From an uncultured Pseudomonadales bacterium (lineage in GTDB: Bacteria > Pseudomonadota > Gammaproteobacteria > Pseudomonadales > Azotimanducaceae), in NCBI GenBank assembly GCA_943787425.1, contig CALSMJ010000005.1:62001-126000 (forward strand): a stretch of 64,000 nt of DNA, written 5' to 3'. The position numbers and the translations under genes are program-made. Shown here piece after piece: positions 8,258 to 16,640 of the stretch; the first letter of the stretch is position 1; each line of letters opens with the position of its first letter. The notes below the pieces were generated by a model. It worked only from the letters and a program-made list of their open reading frames with translations. It did no database searches and was not told the DNA's origin.

Positions 8258-9226
8258 ATGACCCAGACACCCTTCGAGACCGACATTCAAGAACAGGACG
8301 GCGTTTTAATCGGCCCGTTTCGCTTCCCTATACAAATGCTGGCGGAACAAGAATACGGCGGCCATTTATCGATTCATGATGAGGATCAAGCTCAGGCGCT
8401 GGGGTTTAGCGGCGCGCCCATTGAAGGCCCAACCCATTTTTCCCAGTTCGATCCGCTTTTGCATCGGATCTGGGGCGACCGCTGGTTCGAGTCCGGCTGC
8501 ATCAGCTCACATTTTAAGAATGTGGTGGTCGAGGGCGAAGCCGTCCAAGCTTTCGTCGAACGACCAGCAGCCCATGCCCATATCACCAAGATCTGGGCCG
8601 TCAAAAAAACCGGTGAAGCTGTACTCGAAGGCACCGCGTCCCTCGGGCCCGAGCATCCCCAAACCCGCTTGGCGTCTCTGATGGCGGCACGGGACACACC
8701 AGAAAACCTTGTCTTACTCGAACATGTAAAAATTGGTGATCGCTCGAGCGCACCGGACACCGTCACAATGGGTTATGACCAATATCTTGGCGACAGCTAT
8801 CCCTTCACGCTGGCGAACAAATTAGAGAAGATAACGGAACCATGTCGGTGGTATTTCGCCGAGCAAGCCAAGGCCTCACCTTGGGGCAAAGCCATTATCC
8901 CAACCGAGATGATTAGCCCATTGGTCGGTCACACGCCGAATGGTTTGCCGGGACCTAAAGGACCCTCTATTGGATTATTTGCCGACCTTGAAATTAAAAT
9001 GATCAAAGGTCCGCTTTTCGTTGGTCAAGAATATCAACTGGAACGGGAAGTGGTTGGATTAGGCGAAAGCGCTCGAACCGAATCTATGTGGATCAAAACC
9101 GTGATCAAAGACCCTAAAACCGGCGACGTCATCGCGACCACCTTGCTCAATTCAGCAACGCTAAAAGCGTCCTATGCGCACTATACCGAAGACGCAAAAC
9201 GTCTCGGCAAAGTCATCAATCAGTGA
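8258..9226 (+). CDS. Double hot-dog (MaoC-like) protein of unknown substrate
   Basis: A 322-residue soluble protein with two likely hot-dog halves. The first contains GFSGAPIEGPTHFSQFDPLL, the pattern seen in MaoC-type hydratases and dehydratases. The second contains a G-P-x-F-V-G-Q-E-Y-Q-L-E-R-E-V strand typical of the closing sheet. No clear D-x-x-x-x-H hydratase dyad could be assigned by eye, so catalysis is uncertain. It stands alone, with 122 bp before it and a strong hairpin after it. An enoyl-CoA hydratase-like or acyl-binding role is possible, but this is inference. Confidence 0.65.
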   Translation: MTQTPFETDIQEQDGVLIGPFRFPIQMLAEQEYGGHLSIHDEDQAQALGFSGAPIEGPTHFSQFDPLLHRIWGDRWFESGCISSHFKNVVVEGEAVQAFVERPAAHAHITKIWAVKKTGEAVLEGTASLGPEHPQTRLASLMAARDTPENLVLLEHVKIGDRSSAPDTVTMGYDQYLGDSYPFTLANKLEKITEPCRWYFAEQAKASPWGKAIIPTEMISPLVGHTPNGLPGPKGPSIGLFADLEIKMIKGPLFVGQEYQLEREVVGLGESARTESMWIKTVIKDPKTGDVIATTLLNSATLKASYAHYTEDAKRLGKVINQ

Positions 9227-9296
9227 AGGACGGATTCACAAATCCGACTCTCGCAGGCCATACTCCTGTCCAAATACCTTCGAGGCTGTGAAAAGC

Positions 9297-9317
9297 GGGC
9301 GGGCTAAACGCCCGCCC
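9297..9317 (-). terminator. GC-rich terminator hairpin between convergent genes
   Basis: GGGCGGGC (9297-9304) and GCCCGCCC (9310-9317) form a perfect 8-bp stem with a 5-nt loop. Read on the minus strand it follows the stop of the redoxin gene by 7 bp and is trailed by GCTTTTC, a short U run, so it most likely ends that transcript. It may also serve the plus-strand gene. Confidence 0.7.
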
Positions 9318-9323
9318 TGTTGA

Positions 9324-10463
9324 TCAAAGTTTGATATCAAGCGGTCGGTAATAATCCCGGCCAGCACTGACGTATTCTCCCATCATCTCTCTAAACGTCT
9401 CGCCGGCCGAGCCTTCTTCGGTGAGCGTTAGATTCTGACGAATGAAATTGACGCTATCGGGGTTCAAAGTCCGCGCCATCGCCCAGTATTGATCGGCTTT
9501 GGCTTCCTGGCCGTGCATTCGAAACAGGTTCCCCAGCCGAAAAGCGGCATCCGCTTTCTGTTGATCACTCGAATGCGCTCGAATGTTGCTGGACACGGTT
9601 TCAACCGATTGCACATGCTCGCTATCGGCCCCCTTTGCCACCCAATCTTTCAACGCCGGCTCGTACACATCCGTCCCAAATGAAATTGCCTGCTCACCCT
9701 CCCCAAAGGAATGGATCATCGAGTAGGTGCCTTCATCAATACGAACAATTCGGCCGGTCTCATCGATCCAAGCAGCAGAGGGCACATTCACAAAATTGAA
9801 CGCGCTGCTGATCAGGTGATCTTCATCCACAACTTGGATATACGTCGGATTTGCCGCATCAAAAATGGGACCCGCCGCAGCTTCCCCACCGGTGTCTTCA
9901 GCCGCACAGATGATGACAAAGTTTGGATCGTTAATTTCTTCATAAATACGTTGCCACACGGGCACGTCAAGAAAGCAGCCTCACCAAGAGGACCAGGTCA
10001 CAATGAGGGCCTTTTTGCCTTTCAGGTCCGCCATCCGGATCACGGAACCTTTGCGGTCGGTGATTTCAAGATCGGGTGCCTGCGCGTTCAGCATCATGTT
10101 CTCGCGTTTTGCGGGAATCTCAGCAAAGCTCCAGACCCCGGCCTCATGATCTACAACGAACGGTTGCCCAAGCAGAGCAGCAAAGGCCGTTAAGCTAAAC
10201 CACTGTTTACCATCTTGCTCGATCAATACGTCATCATTCATTGGGATGCACAGATCTTCGAAGCAGGCGCCTTCGGCTTTTAAGATAAACCCATTGATCT
10301 GGGCCAGATCAGCGGGGTCAATTAACAGGCCATCGCCTCGGCCAAGATTCGATAATGTGATGGATTTACCCTGGTACAGCACGGTCGCGCTGCCCTCGGG
10401 GTGAATGGGTTTCGCCTCGAACGGGTTTCGAAGTTCTGGATAGGCCATAAAGGCTTCTGCCAT
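9324..10463 (-). CDS. Predicted redoxin-domain selenoprotein with in-frame UGA (Sec161)
   Basis: Read through one in-frame TGA (9983-9981), this is a 379-residue thioredoxin-fold protein. Residues 1-130 include a G-K-x-W-F-S-L-T-A-F-A-A-L-L-G stretch like a copper-amine-oxidase-type stalk domain. The redoxin domain follows from APDLEITDRKG. The active site reads TWSSW-U-GCFLDVPVW, with the TGA where thioredoxin-like proteins place the nucleophilic Cys. VPSAAWIDETGRIVR is the cis-Pro region, and residues from about 305 form a TPR-like helix pair. There is no signal peptide, so it is probably cytosolic. AGGAGG lies 5 nt before the ATG. The downstream frame shows no decay over 219 codons and a SECIS-like hairpin follows the TGA. 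The alternative is a recent nonsense mutation in a Cys gene. The SelABCD machinery is not in this window. Confidence 0.78.
9948..9967 (-). promoter_or_regulatory. Candidate bacterial SECIS hairpin
   Basis: In the mRNA, ACGTGCC (9967-9961) pairs with GGCA (9955-9952) and CGT (9950-9948), leaving one bulged A (9951) and a 5-nt loop CGUGU (9960-9956). That is a 7-bp stem. It starts 14 nt after the UGA and the loop starts 21 nt after it, inside the 16-37 nt range I recall for bacterial SECIS models, with a G among the first two loop bases. It sits inside coding sequence, as expected in bacteria. Confidence 0.65.
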
Positions 10464-10749
10464 GGGTTCCTCCTACTGAGTATCACGCGTTAAACACTGT
10501 TTCGACTTCTGATACTACGTGATCCGAATCGGAGTGTCTCGTGGTTTCCTTATCGCGCCCAACAGCGCCCAAAACGGCCACCCGCGCCCTGATGACCCGG
10601 AAACCGACCGTTTTAACAGCGACGACGCGCCACGCTCGGCAATTTGCGTTTGCGGCGCGCCGGACAGCGCCTCTGCGAAACCTTAAAATCCGAATCACCT
10701 CTGGCGACCCATCAAAGTAGTCGGTATATTTTGAACTTCTATTTACGCC

Positions 10750-11526
10750 ATGGTGATGTTCGTGCCGACAGCCCTTAGCCCCGATCAAGTTGCGGAATTT
10801 CACGAGCAGGGCTTCCTCGGCCCTTTTGACGCCATGCCAGCGTCTGAGATGTTGGCATTAAGACCCGCGGTTTCAACGCTGCTTCAAACCAATCCCAACC
10901 CCTTTCCCGAGGAAGGCTGGCATGGCCGGTTGATTCCACGCCATCACAACCGCTTTTTAGATTCGGCCCTGGCTTACCGATTATCGACAATGCCCGAGAT
11001 GGTCACAAAAATGGCCAGCATCACGGGCGATGATCTCCTGCTATGGCGCGCTCATTTTTTTGATAAGGGACCGGGTGCGAAAGAGATTCCCTGGCACCAA
11101 GATTACAACTATTGGCCCTTAGAGCCGCCTGTTATTATCTCGGCTTGGCTCGCCATCGACCAAGTGACCCGGGACAATGCTTGCCTGCAGGTTATCCCAG
11201 GCTCGCACAGAAAGTTGCTGCCCCACATTAAAGCCACGCCCGACATGGCCTTTCTGGAGATGGCCGACCCCCAATACGTTGACGACAGCCTCGCCATCGA
11301 TATCGAACTCGAACCCGGACAATTCATTTTGTTTAACGAGCGACTCTTGCATCACTCCGAGGTCAATCGATCGAACCTACCACGATGTGGGTTGTCGATC
11401 CGCCTAATTCCACCCATCGTTCGCGTCTTGAAGTACGACGCCCAAAACCATGTCCTACCGATTGTATCTGGACACGATAAAATGGGGTTCAATCAAACCG
11501 GCTTCTCGGCGCCGAAAGACGGTTAA
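10750..11526 (+). CDS. PhyH-family Fe(II)/2-oxoglutarate dioxygenase (second)
   Basis: A 258-residue phytanoyl-CoA dioxygenase family protein. The facial triad is W-H116-Q-D118 and a distal His at 201-202 (LLHHSEVN), with R212 as likely 2-oxoglutarate anchor; VIPGSHRKLLPH matches the family strand. Two close ATGs (10750 and 10756) are possible and neither has a strong ribosome site. It is not closely similar to the PhyH protein at 43. The final 38 bp overlap the convergent SGNH gene. It is divergent from the predicted selenoprotein gene across a 286-bp gap in which I see no convincing gene. The substrate is unknown. Confidence 0.85.
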   Translation: MVMFVPTALSPDQVAEFHEQGFLGPFDAMPASEMLALRPAVSTLLQTNPNPFPEEGWHGRLIPRHHNRFLDSALAYRLSTMPEMVTKMASITGDDLLLWRAHFFDKGPGAKEIPWHQDYNYWPLEPPVIISAWLAIDQVTRDNACLQVIPGSHRKLLPHIKATPDMAFLEMADPQYVDDSLAIDIELEPGQFILFNERLLHHSEVNRSNLPRCGLSIRLIPPIVRVLKYDAQNHVLPIVSGHDKMGFNQTGFSAPKDG

Positions 11527-12667
11527 ACATCCCCTGATCAAAGGCAATCTTCGCGAAGCGTTCTCCGATCCGCACGTATCCTGCGGCATTGGGATGCAAA
11601 TTATCGGGTAGATCCTGCTGGTCTGCCGCGGAAAACAATGTCAATCCATCAACGTAATCCAATGCATCATCGCCATCGGCGCGGCGAGCGGCGATCAGAT
11701 CCGCCATGATTCGTCGCATCTGGGTCAACGTTAGCGCGTTTTGACGGACCGACTCATGACCTTCAATGGCATCGAACACAAGCTTTTTTTCGCCATCGAT
11801 CGAGATGATCTTGGCCGTCGTGGGCCCAGGTGTGTCCTCACTAAAAGGACAAAAGATCGGTGAGATTAACAATATCGGCGTCTGAGCATGACCCGCGCGG
11901 ATCGTGTCTAAAAAACCATGGAGCGCTGACGCAAACGCGCGGTGACCCAACGAGTTTTGATTCACGATATTGATGCCCACCTTTAAGCTAATATAGTCTG
12001 CCGGCAGATCGCGGATGGTTTGTGCAACAAACAGATCCAAATGACACTGTCCGCCAAAACCAAGGCTGGTTAAGTGCATGCCCCCTTTTTGAGCTGCAAT
12101 CGCAGGCCAGGTTTGAGTTGGCGAGGCCGCCTCGGCGCACTGGCTGATGGAACTACCGTAATGCACCCAGCGCGGCTTGTCCGCCACAACGCTCGATAAG
12201 CTCGCGCCGTTATCAATCCGTAAACTCTGCACTGTAACGACGGCATTCACTGGCAACCATAAAGCAATGCGTTTTAACCGGGGCTCAAGGCCTTCGAACC
12301 GATAACAAACGCTCGGCCCTGGCGTCGTCTGTGATTCTTTCGTGGTCATCATTCTAATCAGATCCCCCTCAGCGTGGGACACCGATTGCGCCACCTGACC
12401 ATCCACCACAAGATCAATGGTCGCTGCTGGGACGCGCCGACCCGCCTGTATCAAAGACAAGTGGACCAACAAAGCAATTTCAGTTGTGTCACTCAAAAAC
12501 TCGATTCGAACACCGGCAGGGGTTGTCACCACTCGTTGCATTTCCGCCGGCAGGCGCTGACGCGTCGACGCTGGCAGCCTGCGCGGAATCAACCCTGCCG
12601 CGACCTGATCAAAATCAAATGCGCCAACAAACAGCTGGGGGTTGCCCGCAAGGTCTACAGATTGCAT
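11489..12667 (-). CDS. SGNH/GDSL-family hydrolase
   Basis: A 392-residue protein with an N-terminal jelly-roll-like region (about residues 1-165) followed by an SGNH hydrolase domain. Block I is H-Y-G-S-S-I-S-Q (nucleophile Ser within GSSIS), then GFGGQ, K-V-G-I-N as the Asn block, and D-N-L-H-P with the Asp/His pair. This architecture occurs in carbohydrate esterases and other secreted esterases, but no signal peptide is visible here. GAGGAG stands 5 nt before the ATG. The substrate is unknown. It overlaps the convergent PhyH gene by 38 bp. Confidence 0.8.
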   Translation of the reverse strand: MQSVDLAGNPQLFVGAFDFDQVAAGLIPRRLPASTRQRLPAEMQRVVTTPAGVRIEFLSDTTEIALLVHLSLIQAGRRVPAATIDLVVDGQVAQSVSHAEGDLIRMMTTKESQTTPGPSVCYRFEGLEPRLKRIALWLPVNAVVTVQSLRIDNGASLSSVVADKPRWVHYGSSISQCAEAASPTQTWPAIAAQKGGMHLTSLGFGGQCHLDLFVAQTIRDLPADYISLKVGINIVNQNSLGHRAFASALHGFLDTIRAGHAQTPILLISPIFCPFSEDTPGPTTAKIISIDGEKKLVFDAIEGHESVRQNALTLTQMRRIMADLIAARRADGDDALDYVDGLTLFSAADQQDLPDNLHPNAAGYVRIGERFAKIAFDQGMFNRLSAPRSRFD

Positions 12668-12748
12668 TGAAGCTCCTCAACCAACATCCGCCGTGCCATC
12701 AGAAAGCGCGCACGCCTCTTTTACAGCCAGATCAGATCTGAAAAGACG

Positions 12749-15235
12749 TTATGCCAAATCGCGGAGCACCGCGACCGGCGACTGATCGAGTACCCGGCGC
12801 GTCGCCAGCATGCCAATCACACTAATCAAACCCGCGCCCAAGATCGGCCCGAGCGCCCATAACCAGGGTGTGGGCGTGTAATCCAAATCAAAGATTTCAC
12901 GCTCCAAACCATAAACGGTGAGTTCTGCGCCAAGGGCCGCCAATAATCCCGCAAAGGCGCCTAAGACGGCGAATTCTAAAGCCAGGCTGCTGCGTACCAA
13001 TTGGTTTGATGCTCCGAGCGTTCGAAGGATCACAAATTGTTTCATGCGTTCATCTAAGCTGGCTTGAATACTCGCCAAAAGCACCATAGCGCCCGACATT
13101 AAAATCAGGACCAGCATAAATTCAACTGCCAAAGTAACCTGCGCCACAATGGTTCTAATCTGTTCAATCAAGGCATCGACTTCGAGCACCGTCATCGTCG
13201 GGAACTGCCGAAGCAGCGGACTCAGCAAGGCCTTTTGGTCTGCATCGAGGAAAAAGCTCGTCATAAAGGTAGAGGGGAAATCAATCAACATCTGCGGGGA
13301 AAAAATCAAATAGAAGTTCGGTTGTAAATTATCCCACGCGACGGAGCGAACACTGGTGACCTCAGCAGACAGCGCACGGCCCTCGATCTCAAAAACCAAT
13401 ATGTCACCCAGCTTGAGGCCATTACTTTTTGCAAACTCAGCCTCAACAGAGACTTCCGATACCTGGGAGGTCGGCGAAAACCACGCGCCGGAAAGAATTT
13501 TATTATCCTTAGGCAAGACCGCCGCGGCCGTCAGGTTCCGAGTCGAACTCAATCGCGGGGCACCGCGCTCACCGCCATCTGTGCGCGTCAGTTCTGCCAC
13601 CGCAACCCCATTGAGTTGCGTGATGCGACCTCGAATCATAGGATACTCAGGCGTCACCGTGACCTTAGCAACATCCAAAAAGGCCCGGATCTCGCCACGC
13701 TCCTCCGGCAATATGTTCATGGCAAAGTGATTCGGCGCATCGGCTGGAATTTGATTGCGCCATTCCGAGAGCAGCGAGGTGCGCACCAAAAACAACGTAA
13801 GCAATAACATCAGGGCAAGGCCAAACGCTAATATTTGCAACGCGCTTTCTAATTGCCGTCTCTGTAGACCCGCCACCGCCAGGCGCCAAGCGCTACCCGC
13901 CTGCAAGCCCACCTGTCGCCCCGACCGCACGAGGAGCAGAGCAAGTAGCCCAAGGATCGACACCGCAACCAGCCCCCCGATAAAGAGCAATACCGTCAAC
14001 CTTAAGTCTTGGCTGTACCACCACATAAGGCCAAACGTACCCAAGCCGCCAAAACCATAGGCCACAAGCGACGAGGGGTTCGCCGTGTCTAGATCTCGCC
14101 GGATCACTCGAACCGGGTCCGCGTTTCTCAGGGTTAATAATGGCGGCAAGGCAAAGGACAACAAACACACCATTCCGGTCGTCAGCCCCAGTAAAACCGG
14201 CTTCATTGTTGGCGCGGGCAAGGCAACCGGTAACAACGGCCGCAAAACTTCCGCGACCGCTGCTTGCACTATGAGGCCCAGGGCTGCCCCAATCAACGTT
14301 GCCGCCAGGCCCAATCCGATAAAAATCACCAGGTAGATTTGATCGATTCGCGCAGGCGTCGCACCAAGGGTCTTGAGAATCGCAACATGATCAAAGTGCC
14401 GGTGCGCATAGCGATTGGCGGCCAGCGCAATGGCAACCCCCGCCAGGATGACGCCCAGTAGTCCGCCGAGCAATAAAAACCGTTCCGCCTTCGACAAGGC
14501 CTCACCAATTTCCTCGGCCCCTTCTTTCACACCATAAAGACGTGTGTCCTCGGGCAAATCTGGGCGAACACTTGCCGCCCAGGCCTTTAGGTTGTCTTCG
14601 TCACCCGAAAACAAATAGCGGTAAGTCACACGACTACCGGGCTGGATAATCTCGGTGCCGTCGACATCACTCAAATGCATGATGACTCTGGGCGCCACGG
14701 TGTCGAAACCGCCACCGCGGTCCGGCTCCTTCAGCAACACTTCAGCGATCGGCAAGGTTAACGCGCCCACATCCACGGAAGCCCCTGGACGGGTGTCGAG
14801 TGACGGGAACAGACGGGACTCCATCCAAACCGAACCAGGCTGTGGCCCCGTTCCAGTTGGCCTACCAGAACCAAAAGGCTCATCGGCGATAATTAACTTG
14901 CCTCGCAGCGGGTAGCCGTCGTCCACTGCTTTCACAGCGGCCAGCTGAGCCCGCTCCTCAGAAAACACCATCGATAAAAAAGACACTGTTGCAGACCGCT
15001 GCAAGTTGTATTCATCTGCCCGCGCCAGAAGCGCCGTCTCAATCGGACGGCTCGCCGAAATGACTCGGTCTGCGGCAATAAACGAGGCGGACTCCAGCAA
15101 CAGTGCTTGCTGCAACCGGTCGACAAACAAGGTAATGGTGGTCACGGTACCCACCGCAATGATTAATGCAGCCAGCAACAGCGTTAACTCGCCCCCGCGC
15201 CAATCTCGAATCAGTAATTTTAGAGCCAATTTCAT
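12749..15235 (-). CDS. ybbP: ABC transporter permease, FtsX/YbbP family
   Basis: An 828-residue inner-membrane permease of the MacB/FtsX superfamily. It begins with a short cytoplasmic stretch (MKLALKLLIRDWRGGEL) and one TM, then a large periplasmic domain to about residue 255. A first FtsX core of TMs follows, then a second soluble domain, and a final FtsX core with the typical V-I-L-R-T-L-G-A-S coupling segment. Size and order match E. coli YbbP. With the adjacent ATPase and divergent tesA it reproduces the tesA-ybbA-ybbP arrangement. It is presumed to move lipophilic or lipid-modified substrates from the membrane; the cargo is not established. Confidence 0.9.
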   Translation of the reverse strand: MKLALKLLIRDWRGGELTLLLAALIIAVGTVTTITLFVDRLQQALLLESASFIAADRVISASRPIETALLARADEYNLQRSATVSFLSMVFSEERAQLAAVKAVDDGYPLRGKLIIADEPFGSGRPTGTGPQPGSVWMESRLFPSLDTRPGASVDVGALTLPIAEVLLKEPDRGGGFDTVAPRVIMHLSDVDGTEIIQPGSRVTYRYLFSGDEDNLKAWAASVRPDLPEDTRLYGVKEGAEEIGEALSKAERFLLLGGLLGVILAGVAIALAANRYAHRHFDHVAILKTLGATPARIDQIYLVIFIGLGLAATLIGAALGLIVQAAVAEVLRPLLPVALPAPTMKPVLLGLTTGMVCLLSFALPPLLTLRNADPVRVIRRDLDTANPSSLVAYGFGGLGTFGLMWWYSQDLRLTVLLFIGGLVAVSILGLLALLLVRSGRQVGLQAGSAWRLAVAGLQRRQLESALQILAFGLALMLLLTLFLVRTSLLSEWRNQIPADAPNHFAMNILPEERGEIRAFLDVAKVTVTPEYPMIRGRITQLNGVAVAELTRTDGGERGAPRLSSTRNLTAAAVLPKDNKILSGAWFSPTSQVSEVSVEAEFAKSNGLKLGDILVFEIEGRALSAEVTSVRSVAWDNLQPNFYLIFSPQMLIDFPSTFMTSFFLDADQKALLSPLLRQFPTMTVLEVDALIEQIRTIVAQVTLAVEFMLVLILMSGAMVLLASIQASLDERMKQFVILRTLGASNQLVRSSLALEFAVLGAFAGLLAALGAELTVYGLEREIFDLDYTPTPWLWALGPILGAGLISVIGMLATRRVLDQSPVAVLRDLA

Positions 15236-15246
15236 GAATCGATTAC

Positions 15247-15945
15247 CTAAGCAGTGGCAGCGCTGGTTTCCAGGACCTCTGAGACCAACTGGCCCGCCTC
15301 GATCAAGATAGAGCGCTCACAACGAGATGCCAATCTTGCATCGTGAGTCACCAAAACCAGCGTGGTGCCAAAATCAGCATTCAAATCAAACAGCAGGTCT
15401 ATTATTTTGGCGCCGGTCTTCGCATCGAGATTACCGGTAGGCTCATCCGCAAACAGAATCTTCGGATTGGACGCAAAAGCGCGCGCAATTGCCACCCGCT
15501 GCTGCTCACCGCCGGAGAGTTGTCGGGGGTAATGCTGAAGGCGATGCCCGAGCCCGACCCGATCCAGCAGTTTTTTCGCATTGTGCTCAGCCTTAGGGTC
15601 GCCTCGTAGTTCACCCGGCAACATGACGTTTTCAAGCGCCGTTAAGCTACTGAGTAACTGGAACGTTTGAAACACGAAACCAACCATCTCCCCGCGAAGT
15701 TTTGCGCGTTGCGCCTCACTCATCACGGTGATGTCTTGATCCCCACCAAGCACAATCGCGCCCTCGCTTGGCGAATCAAGTCCCGCCAGCAAACTGAGCA
15801 GGGTGGTTTTGCCCGACCCGGAGGCCCCAACAATTGCAACCGATTCCCCTTGGTTGATTTCCAGTGTAATCCCTTCCAAAATCACCAGCGCGCCCTCACT
15901 GGTCTTCACAACTTTGCAAACGTCGTTCGTCTTAATCATACACAT
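15247..15945 (-). CDS. ybbA: ABC transporter ATPase, YbbA/LolD type
   Basis: A 232-residue ATP-binding subunit. Walker A is G-A-S-G-S-G-K-T, the signature L-S-G-G-E-Q-Q-R, Walker B ILFADEPTGNLD, and the switch His lies in LVTHDARLA. This TGNLD form is typical of LolD/MacB-type ATPases. The gene lies 11 bp upstream of ybbP and is divergent from tesA across 43 bp, so it is the partner of that permease. A second in-frame ATG two codons in is an alternative start. Confidence 0.92.
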   Translation of the reverse strand: MCMIKTNDVCKVVKTSEGALVILEGITLEINQGESVAIVGASGSGKTTLLSLLAGLDSPSEGAIVLGGDQDITVMSEAQRAKLRGEMVGFVFQTFQLLSSLTALENVMLPGELRGDPKAEHNAKKLLDRVGLGHRLQHYPRQLSGGEQQRVAIARAFASNPKILFADEPTGNLDAKTGAKIIDLLFDLNADFGTTLVLVTHDARLASRCERSILIEAGQLVSEVLETSAATA

Positions 15946-15988
15946 CGTTTCCGTACTTCAGTCTTCATTGAAAACCGTCCATGATCGC

Positions 15989-16612
15989 ATGCGACGGGAT
16001 CAATTACTTCTTTTGATCTTCCTCGCCTTCGCTCAATATACGCAGGGCGGTGAAAACCGATCGATCCTGATTTATGGTGACAGCGTCAGTGCGGGCTATG
16101 GCATGACTCAACCCGAGAGCTGGCCTGCCTTACTGGCGTCGGATCTCGCCGTCAGTCAGCCGTCGGTGTCTTTCACAAATGCCAGCGTGAGCGGCGAGAC
16201 GACCACGGGTGGATTGAACCGCTTCGCAAAAGCCCTTGAAATCCACGCACCCGACCTTGTTATATTAGAGCTTGGCGGCAACGATGGTTTACGCGGCTAT
16301 CCGATCTCGAAAATTCAAGCCAATCTAGGGAAAATGATCGCGCTCAGTCACAACCAAGGCATTGAAATTCTTCTAATTGGGATGGTCTTGCCACCGAACT
16401 ATGGTCGCCGCTACACCGATGCCTTTGCCAGTATTTATACGACCTTAGCCGCGGAATTTAATCTTGCGGGCTTTTTACCGCATTTACTCGACGGCGTCGC
16501 CACCGATCCTAAACTCCTTCAACGCGATGGCATTCACCCCACGGTTGCAGCGCAACCCCTGATCAAAGAGCAGGTTAAACCGCTAGTCCTCAACTGGTTA
16601 AAAGCCGCCTAG
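15989..16612 (+). CDS. tesA: Periplasmic acyl-CoA thioesterase/lysophospholipase TesA
   Basis: A 207-residue secreted SGNH esterase. A signal peptide spans about residues 1-20. Block I is G-D-S-V-S-A-G-Y-G with Ser32 as nucleophile, then G-G-N-D-G-L-R-G and the terminal D-G-I-H-P Asp/His pair. Length and order match TesA/arylesterase. A longer open frame runs upstream but overlaps ybbA, so the ATG at 15989 is used; no strong ribosome site is visible. The divergent placement next to ybbAP is conserved in E. coli. Confidence 0.9.
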   Translation: MRRDQLLLLIFLAFAQYTQGGENRSILIYGDSVSAGYGMTQPESWPALLASDLAVSQPSVSFTNASVSGETTTGGLNRFAKALEIHAPDLVILELGGNDGLRGYPISKIQANLGKMIALSHNQGIEILLIGMVLPPNYGRRYTDAFASIYTTLAAEFNLAGFLPHLLDGVATDPKLLQRDGIHPTVAAQPLIKEQVKPLVLNWLKAA

Positions 16613-16640
16613 CTCGGGTGCTCGGACATCAAAGCCTGTG

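Noticed and set aside
9981..10463. Treating the redoxin gene as two separate genes or a pseudogene
   Set aside because: A GTG in the second frame could start translation, but it would cut the redoxin fold at its active site and has no ribosome site. The whole protein is one fold, the TGA is at the catalytic residue and the SECIS-like hairpin supports readthrough. A recent mutation remains the main alternative.
10534..10686. A 50-codon plus-strand GTG frame with a C-V-C motif
   Set aside because: No ribosome site and low-quality composition; too little evidence to call a gene.
10483..10803. A 106-codon minus-strand frame between the redoxin and PhyH genes
   Set aside because: Arg-rich, no ribosome site, no recognisable motif, and it overlaps the start of the PhyH gene; it looks like chance.
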